10,979 bases of DNA. Origin: Desulfurococcales archaeon. GTDB taxonomy: Archaea; Thermoproteota; Thermoprotei_A; Sulfolobales; Ignisphaeraceae. Below the pieces are notes generated by a model. It ran no database searches and had not been told where the DNA came from. It worked only from the letters and a program-made list of their open reading frames with translations. The DNA lies in contig JAPYWC010000024.1 in the NCBI GenBank assembly GCA_028276605.1, forward strand, positions 1-10,979, in the 5' to 3' direction. The translations under genes and the position numbers were made by a program. Position 1 is the stretch's first letter, and each line of letters opens with the position of its first letter. This document shows positions 5,091-10,979 of this stretch, one piece after another.

Positions 5091-6659
5091 ATGAGTGGTG
5101 TTAGAAAGGAGATTGAGGAACTTAGAAGAATTATTGAGCAGGCGAAGCTTGGTGGTGGTTTAGAAGCTATAAAGAAGCAGCATGAACAAGGTAAGCTAAC
5201 TGCTAGGGAGAGGTTAGAGCTACTCTTTGATGAAGGTAAGTATGTGGAGCTCGACATGCTTGTTACACATAGGGCTACAGAGTTTGGGATGAGCGAGAGG
5301 AAGGCTTATGGCGACGGTGTTGTCACAGCTTTTGGTAGAGTTAACGGCAGACATGTAGTTGCAATTGCGCAGGACTTCACGTTTATGGGTGGATCTGTTG
5401 GAGAGATGCATGCGGCAAAAATTGTGAAGGCATTGCAGATTGCGTTGAGCGTTGGTGTACCGATAGTATTTCTCAATGACTCTGGCGGCGCCAGGATCCA
5501 GGAGGGAGTAGACTCATTAAAAGGTTATGGAGAGATATTCTACATGAATGTAATGGCCTCAGGTTCAGTGCCTCAGATAGCTGTTATAATGGGTCCTTGT
5601 GCAGGAGGAGCAGTGTATTCACCAGCATTAATGGACTTCATAATAATGGTTTCGAAGACCTCATACATGTTTATCACCGGACCAAGAGTTGTAAAGGCTG
5701 CTCTTGGAGAAGAGGTAACAGAGTATGAACTTGGCGGTGCAGAGATACATGCGAGTAGGAGTGGTGTTGCACACTTTGTTGCTAGAGATGATAGGGAAGC
5801 AATAGAGATCGTCAAGAAGCTTCTGTCGTACCTTCCATCAAACAGCTTAGAGCTTCCACCAAGAGTAGATACTGGGGATGACCCATTTAGGGAGGATCCA
5901 TACTTAAACGATATAGTTCCAGAGGATCCATCAAAACCTTACAACATGTATGAGATAATTCTGAGGGTGTTTGATAGGGATACATTTTTCGAGGTTCAAA
6001 AAGACTTTGCAAAGAACGCTATAATAGGGTTTGCAAGGCTGGATGGGTACTCTGTTTGTGTTGTTGCCAACAATCCAATGTTCTACATGGGAAGCCTAGA
6101 CATTGATGCATCTGATAAAATAGCAAGGTTTGTTAGGTTCTGCGATGCATTTAACCTGCCTATAATAACCTTTGTTGATACACCAGGGTTTCTGCCTGGC
6201 ACAGCACAGGAGCACAGGGGTATAATAAGGCATGGAGCGAAAATAGTCTATGCATATGCAGAGGCCACAGTTCCTAAACTAACGGTTATTGTTAGGAAAG
6301 CCTATGGAGGCGCATATATAGCTATGGGTTCTAGGCATCTAGGAGCAGACTTTGTGGTTGCATGGCCAACAGCCGAGATAGCTGTTATGGGTCCTGAAGC
6401 TGCGGCTGAGATTATTTGGCGTAAACAGCTTCAGAGTATTCAGGATGAGGAGGAGAGGAAGAAACTTCTACAGAAACTTGCAGAAGAATATAGAGCAAAA
6501 CTTGCAACACCATACTTCGCAGCTTCGAGAGGCTATATAGATGCAATTATTGAACCTGCTCACACCAGAAGAGTGCTTGTTGAGGCTCTAAACCTATTCA
6601 TTACTAAGAGAGATATTAGGTTTAGGCCTCCTAAGAAACATGGGCTGATACCACTATAG
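5091..6659 (+). CDS. Acyl-CoA carboxylase carboxyltransferase subunit (PccB/MmdA family)
   Basis: This 522-residue protein transfers a carboxyl group between biotin and acetyl-, propionyl- or a related acyl-CoA; the length is typical. The N-terminal half has GKLTARERLELLFD (35-47), DFTFMGGSVGEMHAAKI (95-111), the oxyanion-hole segment NDSGGARIQEGV (129-140) and GPCAGGAVYSPALMDF (168-183). The C-terminal half has DTPGFLPGTAQEHRGIIRHGAK (from 363) and the second oxyanion segment KAYGGAYIAMGSRHLGAD (from 403). In Streptomyces enzymes the residue after GGAY helps choose substrate, Asp in PccB and Ile in AccB. Here it is Ile410, which favours use of acetyl-CoA or both substrates. The divergent biotin carrier is the expected partner; biotin carboxylase must be encoded elsewhere. 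The same fold serves methylmalonyl-CoA decarboxylase, so direction and substrate remain inferred. Confidence 0.9.
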   Translation: MSGVRKEIEELRRIIEQAKLGGGLEAIKKQHEQGKLTARERLELLFDEGKYVELDMLVTHRATEFGMSERKAYGDGVVTAFGRVNGRHVVAIAQDFTFMGGSVGEMHAAKIVKALQIALSVGVPIVFLNDSGGARIQEGVDSLKGYGEIFYMNVMASGSVPQIAVIMGPCAGGAVYSPALMDFIIMVSKTSYMFITGPRVVKAALGEEVTEYELGGAEIHASRSGVAHFVARDDREAIEIVKKLLSYLPSNSLELPPRVDTGDDPFREDPYLNDIVPEDPSKPYNMYEIILRVFDRDTFFEVQKDFAKNAIIGFARLDGYSVCVVANNPMFYMGSLDIDASDKIARFVRFCDAFNLPIITFVDTPGFLPGTAQEHRGIIRHGAKIVYAYAEATVPKLTVIVRKAYGGAYIAMGSRHLGADFVVAWPTAEIAVMGPEAAAEIIWRKQLQSIQDEEERKKLLQKLAEEYRAKLATPYFAASRGYIDAIIEPAHTRRVLVEALNLFITKRDIRFRPPKKHGLIPL

Positions 6660-6665
6660 CGAAAC

Positions 6666-6686
6666 ATCTTTTTAGTCTTTGTTTTA
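6666..6686 (+). terminator. T-rich terminator after the carboxyltransferase
   Basis: ATCTTTTTAGTCTTTGTTTTA has T5, T3 and T4 runs within 27 nt of the carboxyltransferase stop. It fills the 24-bp gap to the convergent HD gene and overlaps that gene's stop codon. Confidence 0.5.
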
Positions 6687-7472
6687 CTTTGGCGGGTAAA
6701 ATCTAATAGATTTTGAGTCTGTCTGAAGGTACACCTCTATGTAGTCATCAATTCTGCTAGTCCTTATCTTAGGACTTAGAACAGCTTCAAGCTGGAAAAG
6801 TCCTGCCATGTCGGATGCGTAGACAACTATTTTTATAGGTCTAGATTCTCCATCAAGTATTTCTACGCGCTTAATACTTAATGCAGAGACGGAGTGCATG
6901 TCAACCTTCCCCAGCTTGTAAGGGACTCTAGCCCTACCCTCAGCCATGTCAAGGCCGTCAGCTATTTTCGTAACTCCACACTCAACTGTTAGGCACTCGG
7001 TATTGTACTCCGTTGCGTAGATTATGTGCATAACCTCTTGTCTAAGCTCTATAGCCCTTCTAGTGTCGTAGCCTAACTGAGTAAGGATCCTATTTAGGAT
7101 ATCCTTAGCTAAGAGCGCTCCTATATACTCATGATTTACTCTGTGAACAGCATTGCCTATATCGTGGAGGTAGCCGGCTAAGAGAACTAGTAGCTTTACC
7201 TCTTCAATACTTCTTGTTGTTCCGTCCCTTAGTGTTGTGAACTCTACACCATGCTTTGCAAGTATATCCACAAGTTGAAGACCTGCACCAGCAACTATTC
7301 TAGCATGTGTTATGCCATGATCGTTGTACCTAAGCCTTGTTACAGCCATTATGTTAGCCATTTTAAGTAACGTCATAACCTCGGCATCCTCTTCAAGCAA
7401 TTGATGTGCTTTTTTCAGCAATGGAGAGGTTTCAAGTTGTTGCACTAGTAACGCTGGTGAAATAACGACCAT
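6684..7472 (-). CDS. HD-superfamily metal-dependent phosphohydrolase
   Basis: This 262-residue protein has the HD hydrolase signature in order: YNDHGITHARIV (His52, His56), LLAGYLHDIGNAVHRVNHE (His103-Asp104, with His110 and His114) and KIADGLDMAEGRAR (Asp172/Asp175). His149 (VMHII) is another possible ligand. These residues bind one or two divalent metals that hydrolyse phosphoester bonds, often in nucleotides. The C-terminal ~80 residues are mainly beta strands and may bind ligand or mediate oligomerisation. No membrane segment or synthetase domain is present, so it is a soluble stand-alone HD protein. The substrate cannot be told from sequence; nucleotidase, cyclic-nucleotide hydrolase or another phosphatase are all possible. 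The ATG is supported by GGTGA 6 nt upstream (7479-7483). It converges with the carboxyltransferase gene and diverges from a small unknown gene. Superfamily is firm, function unknown. Confidence 0.8.
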   Translation of the reverse strand: MVVISPALLVQQLETSPLLKKAHQLLEEDAEVMTLLKMANIMAVTRLRYNDHGITHARIVAGAGLQLVDILAKHGVEFTTLRDGTTRSIEEVKLLVLLAGYLHDIGNAVHRVNHEYIGALLAKDILNRILTQLGYDTRRAIELRQEVMHIIYATEYNTECLTVECGVTKIADGLDMAEGRARVPYKLGKVDMHSVSALSIKRVEILDGESRPIKIVVYASDMAGLFQLEAVLSPKIRTSRIDDYIEVYLQTDSKSIRFYPPK

Positions 7473-7494
7473 TATATATCACCGTGATGCACAG

Positions 7495-7524
7495 CTATAC
7501 ATTTTAACTTAACCAGTGTAAAAT
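7495..7524. promoter_or_regulatory. Divergent promoter region, HD gene and 97-residue gene
   Basis: In the 70-bp gap, TATACATTTTAAC (7495-7507) on the plus strand could serve the 97-residue gene. GATTTTACA, preceded by AAAAA on the minus strand (about 7515-7529), could serve the HD gene. Both give short leaders containing GGTG or GGTGA motifs. The two promoters would overlap, so their use may be mutually exclusive. Confidence 0.35.
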
Positions 7525-7542
7525 CTTTTTGGTGTTGAAAAT

Positions 7543-7836
7543 ATGAGTGAGAAAGAGGTTAAGGAGCTTATAGAAGCAATAGAGACAGAGCTTGGTGTAT
7601 CTCATGCAATAGCATTTGTCAGAGGCAATGTCGTATGCGGTGAGAAGTGTATTAGGATCTTTGTAGATGACATAGAATCTTTCAGAAACATGCTTGTAGC
7701 CATAGTAAAGCAAGGCATTACTACAGGAGGTTTGCCAGTAGTTGTTGTGGAGCACGAAGGTATTGACGTTGTTGAGTTTTCCATTGTTGACTACATAGAT
7801 GGCCTAGTGGTGACATATACCGTTAGGAGGAAGTAG
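7543..7836 (+). CDS. Hypothetical 97-residue alpha/beta protein
   Basis: I do not recognise this protein. It starts with a charged amphipathic helix (SEKEVKELIEAIETEL). Then come beta strands IAFVRGNVV and CIRIFVDD, a helix (IESFRNMLVAIVKQG), a strand (LPVVVVEHEG) and two final strands (VVEFSIVDY, GLVVTYTVRR). The pattern suggests one compact cytosolic alpha/beta domain. Two cysteines, Cys32 and Cys36, are four residues apart at a predicted turn and could form a disulfide or bind metal. There is no signal peptide or membrane segment. GGTG lies 8 nt before the ATG, and a TATA-like element precedes it, so the gene is likely real. Its last 14 bp overlap the end of the convergent 175-residue gene. 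No function can be assigned; the neighbours (HD phosphohydrolase, valS operon) do not define one. Confidence 0.65.
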   Translation: MSEKEVKELIEAIETELGVSHAIAFVRGNVVCGEKCIRIFVDDIESFRNMLVAIVKQGITTGGLPVVVVEHEGIDVVEFSIVDYIDGLVVTYTVRRK

Positions 7837-8350
7837 AGCTCTCCTTGCAGAGGTTCGAGACCTTTTTCCCGATGTCCAGAACCACTTCAATAACTTCCTT
7901 CAGCCTTTCAAAATCATCAGCTTTGTTAATCGTATAGATGCATGCACTTGATGGGAGAGGTATTGTAAAGTTTCTGATAAAGCATGGAGTTAGGAGGTAC
8001 ACTAATGGATTTGAAGTTCTCTTTGCAATAACTATAGCGTTGCCTACTGCTTTGTACCCTATAATTCTCTGCGATTCTAATGTGAGAACGGAGAAGCCGG
8101 CATCCTTTAAAAGTTTCTTAAAATTGCGGTCACAAGTTATCGTATACCTTACCTCAGCAGTTATAGATCCCTTAACTGATGTTGCACACCTTAGCTTCTC
8201 AATGTCAGTTACCTGGATCTGTATAGTGTTACGGAAACTATCCACCACCATATCATCAGTCTTTATGCCGCAGCTATTGACTAAAACTCTAACAGCCTTT
8301 ACAAACCCGTAAGACTCGTCAACAACTATGGTAGCATTTATCCTAAGCAT
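7823..8350 (-). CDS. Hypothetical 175-residue protein, downstream of valS
   Basis: I do not recognise this protein. It begins 2 nt after the valS stop, so it is almost certainly co-transcribed and probably translationally coupled. The N-terminal ~70 residues alternate strand, helix and strand: INATIVVDES, a helix from GFVKAVRVLV, then NTIQIQVTDIEKLRCATSVKGSITAEVRY. This loosely recalls the small Pcc1 subunit of the KEOPS tRNA-modifying complex, which also has a strand followed by a DxxxLR helix; it is only a suggestion. The second half has strands (AIVIAKR, PLVYLLT, ACIYTI) and a final helix (DDFERLKEVIEVVLDIGKKVSN). Six cysteines are scattered (27, 55, 73, 123, 137, 168) without a metal-site pattern. 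No membrane segment is evident. A role in translation or tRNA biology is a guess from the operon only. Confidence 0.65.
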   Translation of the reverse strand: MLRINATIVVDESYGFVKAVRVLVNSCGIKTDDMVVDSFRNTIQIQVTDIEKLRCATSVKGSITAEVRYTITCDRNFKKLLKDAGFSVLTLESQRIIGYKAVGNAIVIAKRTSNPLVYLLTPCFIRNFTIPLPSSACIYTINKADDFERLKEVIEVVLDIGKKVSNLCKESSTSS

Positions 8351-8352
8351 AC

Positions 8353-10812
8353 CTAGCTCTGCTCCTCAACTACAAGGTAGCAGTTCTTAGCAATCTCAAT
8401 AGCGTGCTTCTGTGGTTTGCCAAACATAATTCGCTCTACCTTATGCAGGTCAGCAATATCCTTTGCAAATGGTTCTAGCTCTAGCGGTAAATACAGTGTT
8501 GCTTTGAGGGGTTCTGAGAGCCTCATGTTCTTTTCTTTCTTGAACTTCCATATACCATGATTAACGCTGATCACTAGGTCTAGGCGCTTCTCTAGCTCTG
8601 CAGCTTCCGATGGCAAGGGAACCTTATCAGGGAATAGCTCTAGATGTATTGAGCTCTTCTTATACATCCTCCTCCATATGTAGTCAGTTACAAAAGGCAT
8701 TATTGGGGCTAGTAAGAGAAGCACAGTTTTCAGAACCATGTGTAATGTATAGAAAGCGCTTCTCTGCTCCCACTCACTATACCTACCACTAGAGTTGTAT
8801 ACTCTGGGTTTCACCATCTCTAAGTAGTGATCGGCAAATACATCCCATACAAAGTGGTATAAGATCTGAGTAGGCTCGAAGAAGTCCATTTCCTCATACC
8901 TTTTCTTCACAGTCTCGATAATATTGTTAAGCCTCTGTAGCAGTGCCATGTCAAGTGGGTAGAGTTTGTCAACGCTGCTGATTTCAGGGAATGAGGATAC
9001 AAACCTGGCTATATTGATAAGCTTTGTTACAAACAGAGCACCTGTCTTGATAAGCTGCTCAGAGAATCTATAGTCGCTTCCAAGCCTTGCTGCTATAGCT
9101 GACCAGAACCTAAATGCATCAGCTCCGTACTTCTCTATGTATGGTTCTGGAAGGATCACATTACCTTTGCTTTTATGCATAGCCTCACCCTTTTCATCTA
9201 ACCCCATTCCACTCACCCTCACATAGTCGAAAGCAATCTTGTTGTAGAGCTGGTAAACTCTTAGAAGGCTATAGTAAAGCCACGTCCTTATGATGTCGTA
9301 TCCCTGAGGTCTCAAAGCCTTTGCCTTACCCTCTATATATAGCTTAAACACATGCGGATACTTAGTTATTCCAGCAGCGTAAAGCACTGATATTGAGGAA
9401 TCGAACCATGTGTCGAAAACCTTAGTCTCTCCAACCAGTTGCTCTCTTGGTGCTCCACAAACTGGGCACTTATCCCATGGTGCAGGCTCTTTCCAAGGTC
9501 TATAATACCTTCCAGGTGGTGGCACAAGTGTTGCTCCGCATTTGGTGCACTTCCATACAGGAACCTCTGTAGCATAGTATCTGCTTCTAGATATGGGCCA
9601 ATCCATTGAGATAGAGTCTATCCAGTTCAGCAACTTGGCTCTGTGTTCTTCAGGTAGGAACTTAACTTCACTTGCAATCCTTCTCATTACATCCTTAAAC
9701 TCTAGTTGTTTCAGGAAATACTCCCTCATATGAATAAATTCTAGAGGTGTTCCACAGCGCCAGCACGTAGGTACACTTCTCCGAATCTTCTCAACTTTTA
9801 CTAGGTATCCCTGCTCCTTAAGCATCTCAACAATCTTCTTCCTAGCATCCTTTACAGGAAGACCTTTCAATATGTTATCGCTCATTTTGCCCTCAGCATC
9901 AATTATAATCCTTGGTTTTAGCCCTAGCTCCCTAATGATCCTAACATCGGTTTGATCACCATAGCTACATATCATCATCACTCCTGTACCAAATGAAGGA
10001 TCTACATAGCTGTGTTCAATGATTTCTACTTCATGTCCATAGATTGGGACTATAGCCTTCCTGCCCTTTAAATGCTTGTACCTATTATCATTTGGGTTAT
10101 ATGCTAGCACAAGGCAAGCTCCTAAAAGCTCTGGCCTTGTTGTTGCTATAATAACTTCTCCTCCATCCTTAACCGGGAACTTTATATAGTAGAGCTCCGC
10201 CTCTTCATCCTTATACTCAACCTCTGCTTCAGCTAATGCTGTTCTGCATCTAGGGCACCATATAACTGGCCTCTCTGCCTCGTAAATTAGGCCTCTGTTC
10301 CACAACTCAATGAATGTTGCTTGAGTTATCCTCCTATACTCCTCACTATCAGTTCCTTCTCTCCAGTACTCAAAGGAGCAGCCAAGAGCTCTCAATGTTG
10401 CTATGAATTCTTTCTCGACGGAATCTAAATGGTTTTTGCAGAGTGCTAAGAACTTCTCCCTGCCTTCAGGAGTCTTAGCGGCTTCATGAGGGTTTATGCC
10501 GTAGGTTCTTTCAACGAATACCTCTACTGGAAGTCCGTTTCTATCTCCGTAGAAAGGTACTAGCACGTTCCAGCCAAGCATTCTGTAGGCTCTGGCAACC
10601 ATATCAATCTGTACATAGTGTGCTGCTTGACCAACATGAGGCTTGCCGGAGATATATGGTGGTGGTGTGTCTATGATTAGTGTAGGCTTTGACTCGTTAA
10701 ACGTAAACTTGAATAAACCCTCCTTTTCCCATATCTCGATAAGCTCCTTCTCAAACTCTCTACGCCACCTAGTCTCCTCAAATCTAGGCTTAAACTCTTG
10801 CTGTGAAGCTAT
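8353..10812 (-). CDS. valS: Valyl-tRNA synthetase, crenarchaeal type, apparent ATA start
   Basis: ValRS joins valine to tRNA-Val in the cytosol. From the proposed start the protein has 819 residues, close to crenarchaeal homologues. PPPYISGKPHVGQ (50-62) is the HIGH-type ATP motif, here HVGQ. TTRPELLGACLV (from 224) opens the editing domain. CPRC (186-189) with CWRC (350-353), and CTKC (422-425) with CPVC (449-452), are candidate zinc sites. MDWPISRSRYY, FDTWFDSSIS and RPQGYDIIRTWLYY are class Ia core. AMHKSKGN (from 544) is the KMSKS motif, and FADHYLEMVKPRVY lies in the anticodon-binding helical domain. There is no C-terminal coiled coil, as expected for archaea. The first ATG in frame (10602) is after the HVGQ motif and would give a dead enzyme. 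Upstream codons to the TAA at 10818 include no ATG, GTG or TTG, but ATA at 10812 follows GAGGTG by 7 nt. ATA initiation or a sequence error must explain this. Confidence 0.88.
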   Translation of the reverse strand: MASQQEFKPRFEETRWRREFEKELIEIWEKEGLFKFTFNESKPTLIIDTPPPYISGKPHVGQAAHYVQIDMVARAYRMLGWNVLVPFYGDRNGLPVEVFVERTYGINPHEAAKTPEGREKFLALCKNHLDSVEKEFIATLRALGCSFEYWREGTDSEEYRRITQATFIELWNRGLIYEAERPVIWCPRCRTALAEAEVEYKDEEAELYYIKFPVKDGGEVIIATTRPELLGACLVLAYNPNDNRYKHLKGRKAIVPIYGHEVEIIEHSYVDPSFGTGVMMICSYGDQTDVRIIRELGLKPRIIIDAEGKMSDNILKGLPVKDARKKIVEMLKEQGYLVKVEKIRRSVPTCWRCGTPLEFIHMREYFLKQLEFKDVMRRIASEVKFLPEEHRAKLLNWIDSISMDWPISRSRYYATEVPVWKCTKCGATLVPPPGRYYRPWKEPAPWDKCPVCGAPREQLVGETKVFDTWFDSSISVLYAAGITKYPHVFKLYIEGKAKALRPQGYDIIRTWLYYSLLRVYQLYNKIAFDYVRVSGMGLDEKGEAMHKSKGNVILPEPYIEKYGADAFRFWSAIAARLGSDYRFSEQLIKTGALFVTKLINIARFVSSFPEISSVDKLYPLDMALLQRLNNIIETVKKRYEEMDFFEPTQILYHFVWDVFADHYLEMVKPRVYNSSGRYSEWEQRSAFYTLHMVLKTVLLLLAPIMPFVTDYIWRRMYKKSSIHLELFPDKVPLPSEAAELEKRLDLVISVNHGIWKFKKEKNMRLSEPLKATLYLPLELEPFAKDIADLHKVERIMFGKPQKHAIEIAKNCYLVVEEQS

Positions 10813-10819
10813 GGTTTAG

Positions 10820-10825
10820 CACCTC
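10820..10825 (-). promoter_or_regulatory. Ribosome binding site of valS
   Basis: On the minus strand GAGGTG is a perfect match to the archaeal anti-Shine-Dalgarno and ends 7 nt before ATA at 10812. An in-frame TAA lies between the two. The motif pins translation initiation to the ATA position, or to a base immediately beside it. Confidence 0.65.
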
Positions 10826-10863
10826 TAGCAATACTTAATCTACAATTGCATTATTTAGCAAAA

Positions 10864-10873
10864 TTTTTATAAG
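10864..10873 (-). promoter_or_regulatory. TATA box of the valS operon
   Basis: On the minus strand CTTATAAAAA is a strong TATA box. A transcript start about 26 nt downstream (near 10843) gives a leader of roughly 30 nt that contains the GAGGTG motif. This supports the upstream valS start instead of the internal ATG at 10602. Confidence 0.6.
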
Positions 10874-10922
10874 TCTTAAGCACGGGATGCCTAAGGATTC
10901 TGATTACGTTATGGTATGGTTA

Positions 10923-10936
10923 GAAAAGGTTTATAT
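10923..10936 (+). promoter_or_regulatory. Promoter-like element for a gene beyond the right edge
   Basis: GAAAAGGTTTATAT reads as BRE (GAAAAG) plus TATA box (TTTATAT) on the plus strand. Transcription would begin near 10958, with the gene starting past the window. The valS promoter lies just to the left on the opposite strand, so this is a divergent arrangement. Confidence 0.5.
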
Positions 10937-10953
10937 CCAAAAACTTGCTAATC

Positions 10954-10977
10954 AGTGCATCTCAGTAGGGTTGCACT
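10954..10977. other. Short inverted repeat near the right edge
   Basis: AGTGCA (10954-10959) pairs with TGCACT (10972-10977) around a 12-nt loop. It sits where the plus-strand transcript proposed above would start, so it may be an operator or a hairpin in a leader. A 6-bp stem can also occur by chance. Confidence 0.25.
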
Positions 10978-10979
10978 AT

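Noticed and set aside
7504..7755. Minus-strand open frame opposite the 97-residue gene
   Set aside because: It gives a Tyr/Cys-rich sequence without family features and runs across the promoter region. The plus-strand frame has better start signals.
7938..8312. Plus-strand open frame of 124 codons inside the 175-residue gene
   Set aside because: It lacks a ribosome binding site. The minus-strand frame fills the space after valS with a 2-nt gap and is the better candidate.
8353..10602. valS starting at the internal ATG 10602
   Set aside because: This start removes the HIGH-type ATP motif and the N-terminal 70 residues that are clearly conserved in sequence character, and it lacks the promoter and GAGGTG found upstream.
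1..10979. CRISPR array, tRNA or rRNA, transposon ends or phage genes
   Set aside because: I looked for spaced direct repeats, cloverleaf-type stems, and transposase or integrase motifs and saw none.

Overview
The window looks like chromosomal DNA of a hyperthermophilic crenarchaeon (Thermoproteota), probably Desulfurococcales or an Ignisphaera-like lineage. Four things point there. Arginine is written almost entirely AGA/AGG, and ATA is common. Most starts are preceded by GGTGA or GAGGTG (complementary to the archaeal 16S rRNA 3' end) and by TATA-like boxes instead of bacterial -35/-10 elements. A deoxyhypusine synthase gene is present. The valyl-tRNA synthetase is of the divergent crenarchaeal type. 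I infer the lineage from gene content and signals, not from a database match. I see no transposon, phage gene, CRISPR array, tRNA or rRNA.

Layout. (1) 1-2205, minus strand: two GH57 glycoside hydrolase genes in tandem. The first-transcribed is an alpha-amylase-like enzyme of the M. jannaschii type. The second runs off the left edge and has an N-terminal beta-rich domain before its HQP motif. (2) 2206-2386: divergent promoter region with a perfect 12-bp palindrome. (3) 2387-4220, plus strand: deoxyhypusine synthase (eIF5A modification), then an HTH/phosphoribosyltransferase-fold protein whose PRPP loop looks degenerate, so probably a regulator. (4) 4340-4411, plus strand: a 23-residue Lys/Glu micropeptide with a strong ribosome binding site. 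(5) 4486-6659: a biotin carrier protein (minus) and an acyl-CoA carboxyltransferase (plus), divergent from a 170-bp region whose two promoters are near-identical mirror images around a central palindrome. (6) 6684-7472, minus: an HD-superfamily phosphohydrolase. (7) 7543-7836, plus: an unrecognised 97-residue protein. (8) 7823-10812, minus: valyl-tRNA synthetase followed 2 nt later by an unrecognised 175-residue protein that overlaps the 97-residue gene tail to tail. (9) 10813-10979: the valS promoter, plus a promoter-like element pointing out of the window.

How the genes fit together. The GH57 pair suggests cytosolic glycogen/starch breakdown. The biotin carrier and carboxyltransferase are two of the three parts of an acetyl/propionyl-CoA carboxylase; the biotin carboxylase is not here. 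Deoxyhypusine synthase and ValRS serve translation.

The most notable observation is that valS appears to lack a standard start codon. The reading frame containing its ATP-binding motif has no ATG, GTG or TTG between an upstream stop and an internal Met downstream of that motif. However, an ATA codon sits 7 nt after a perfect GAGGTG. Otherwise the window is largely conserved housekeeping material. I do not see a clear undescribed multi-gene system, but several small features deserve a check.
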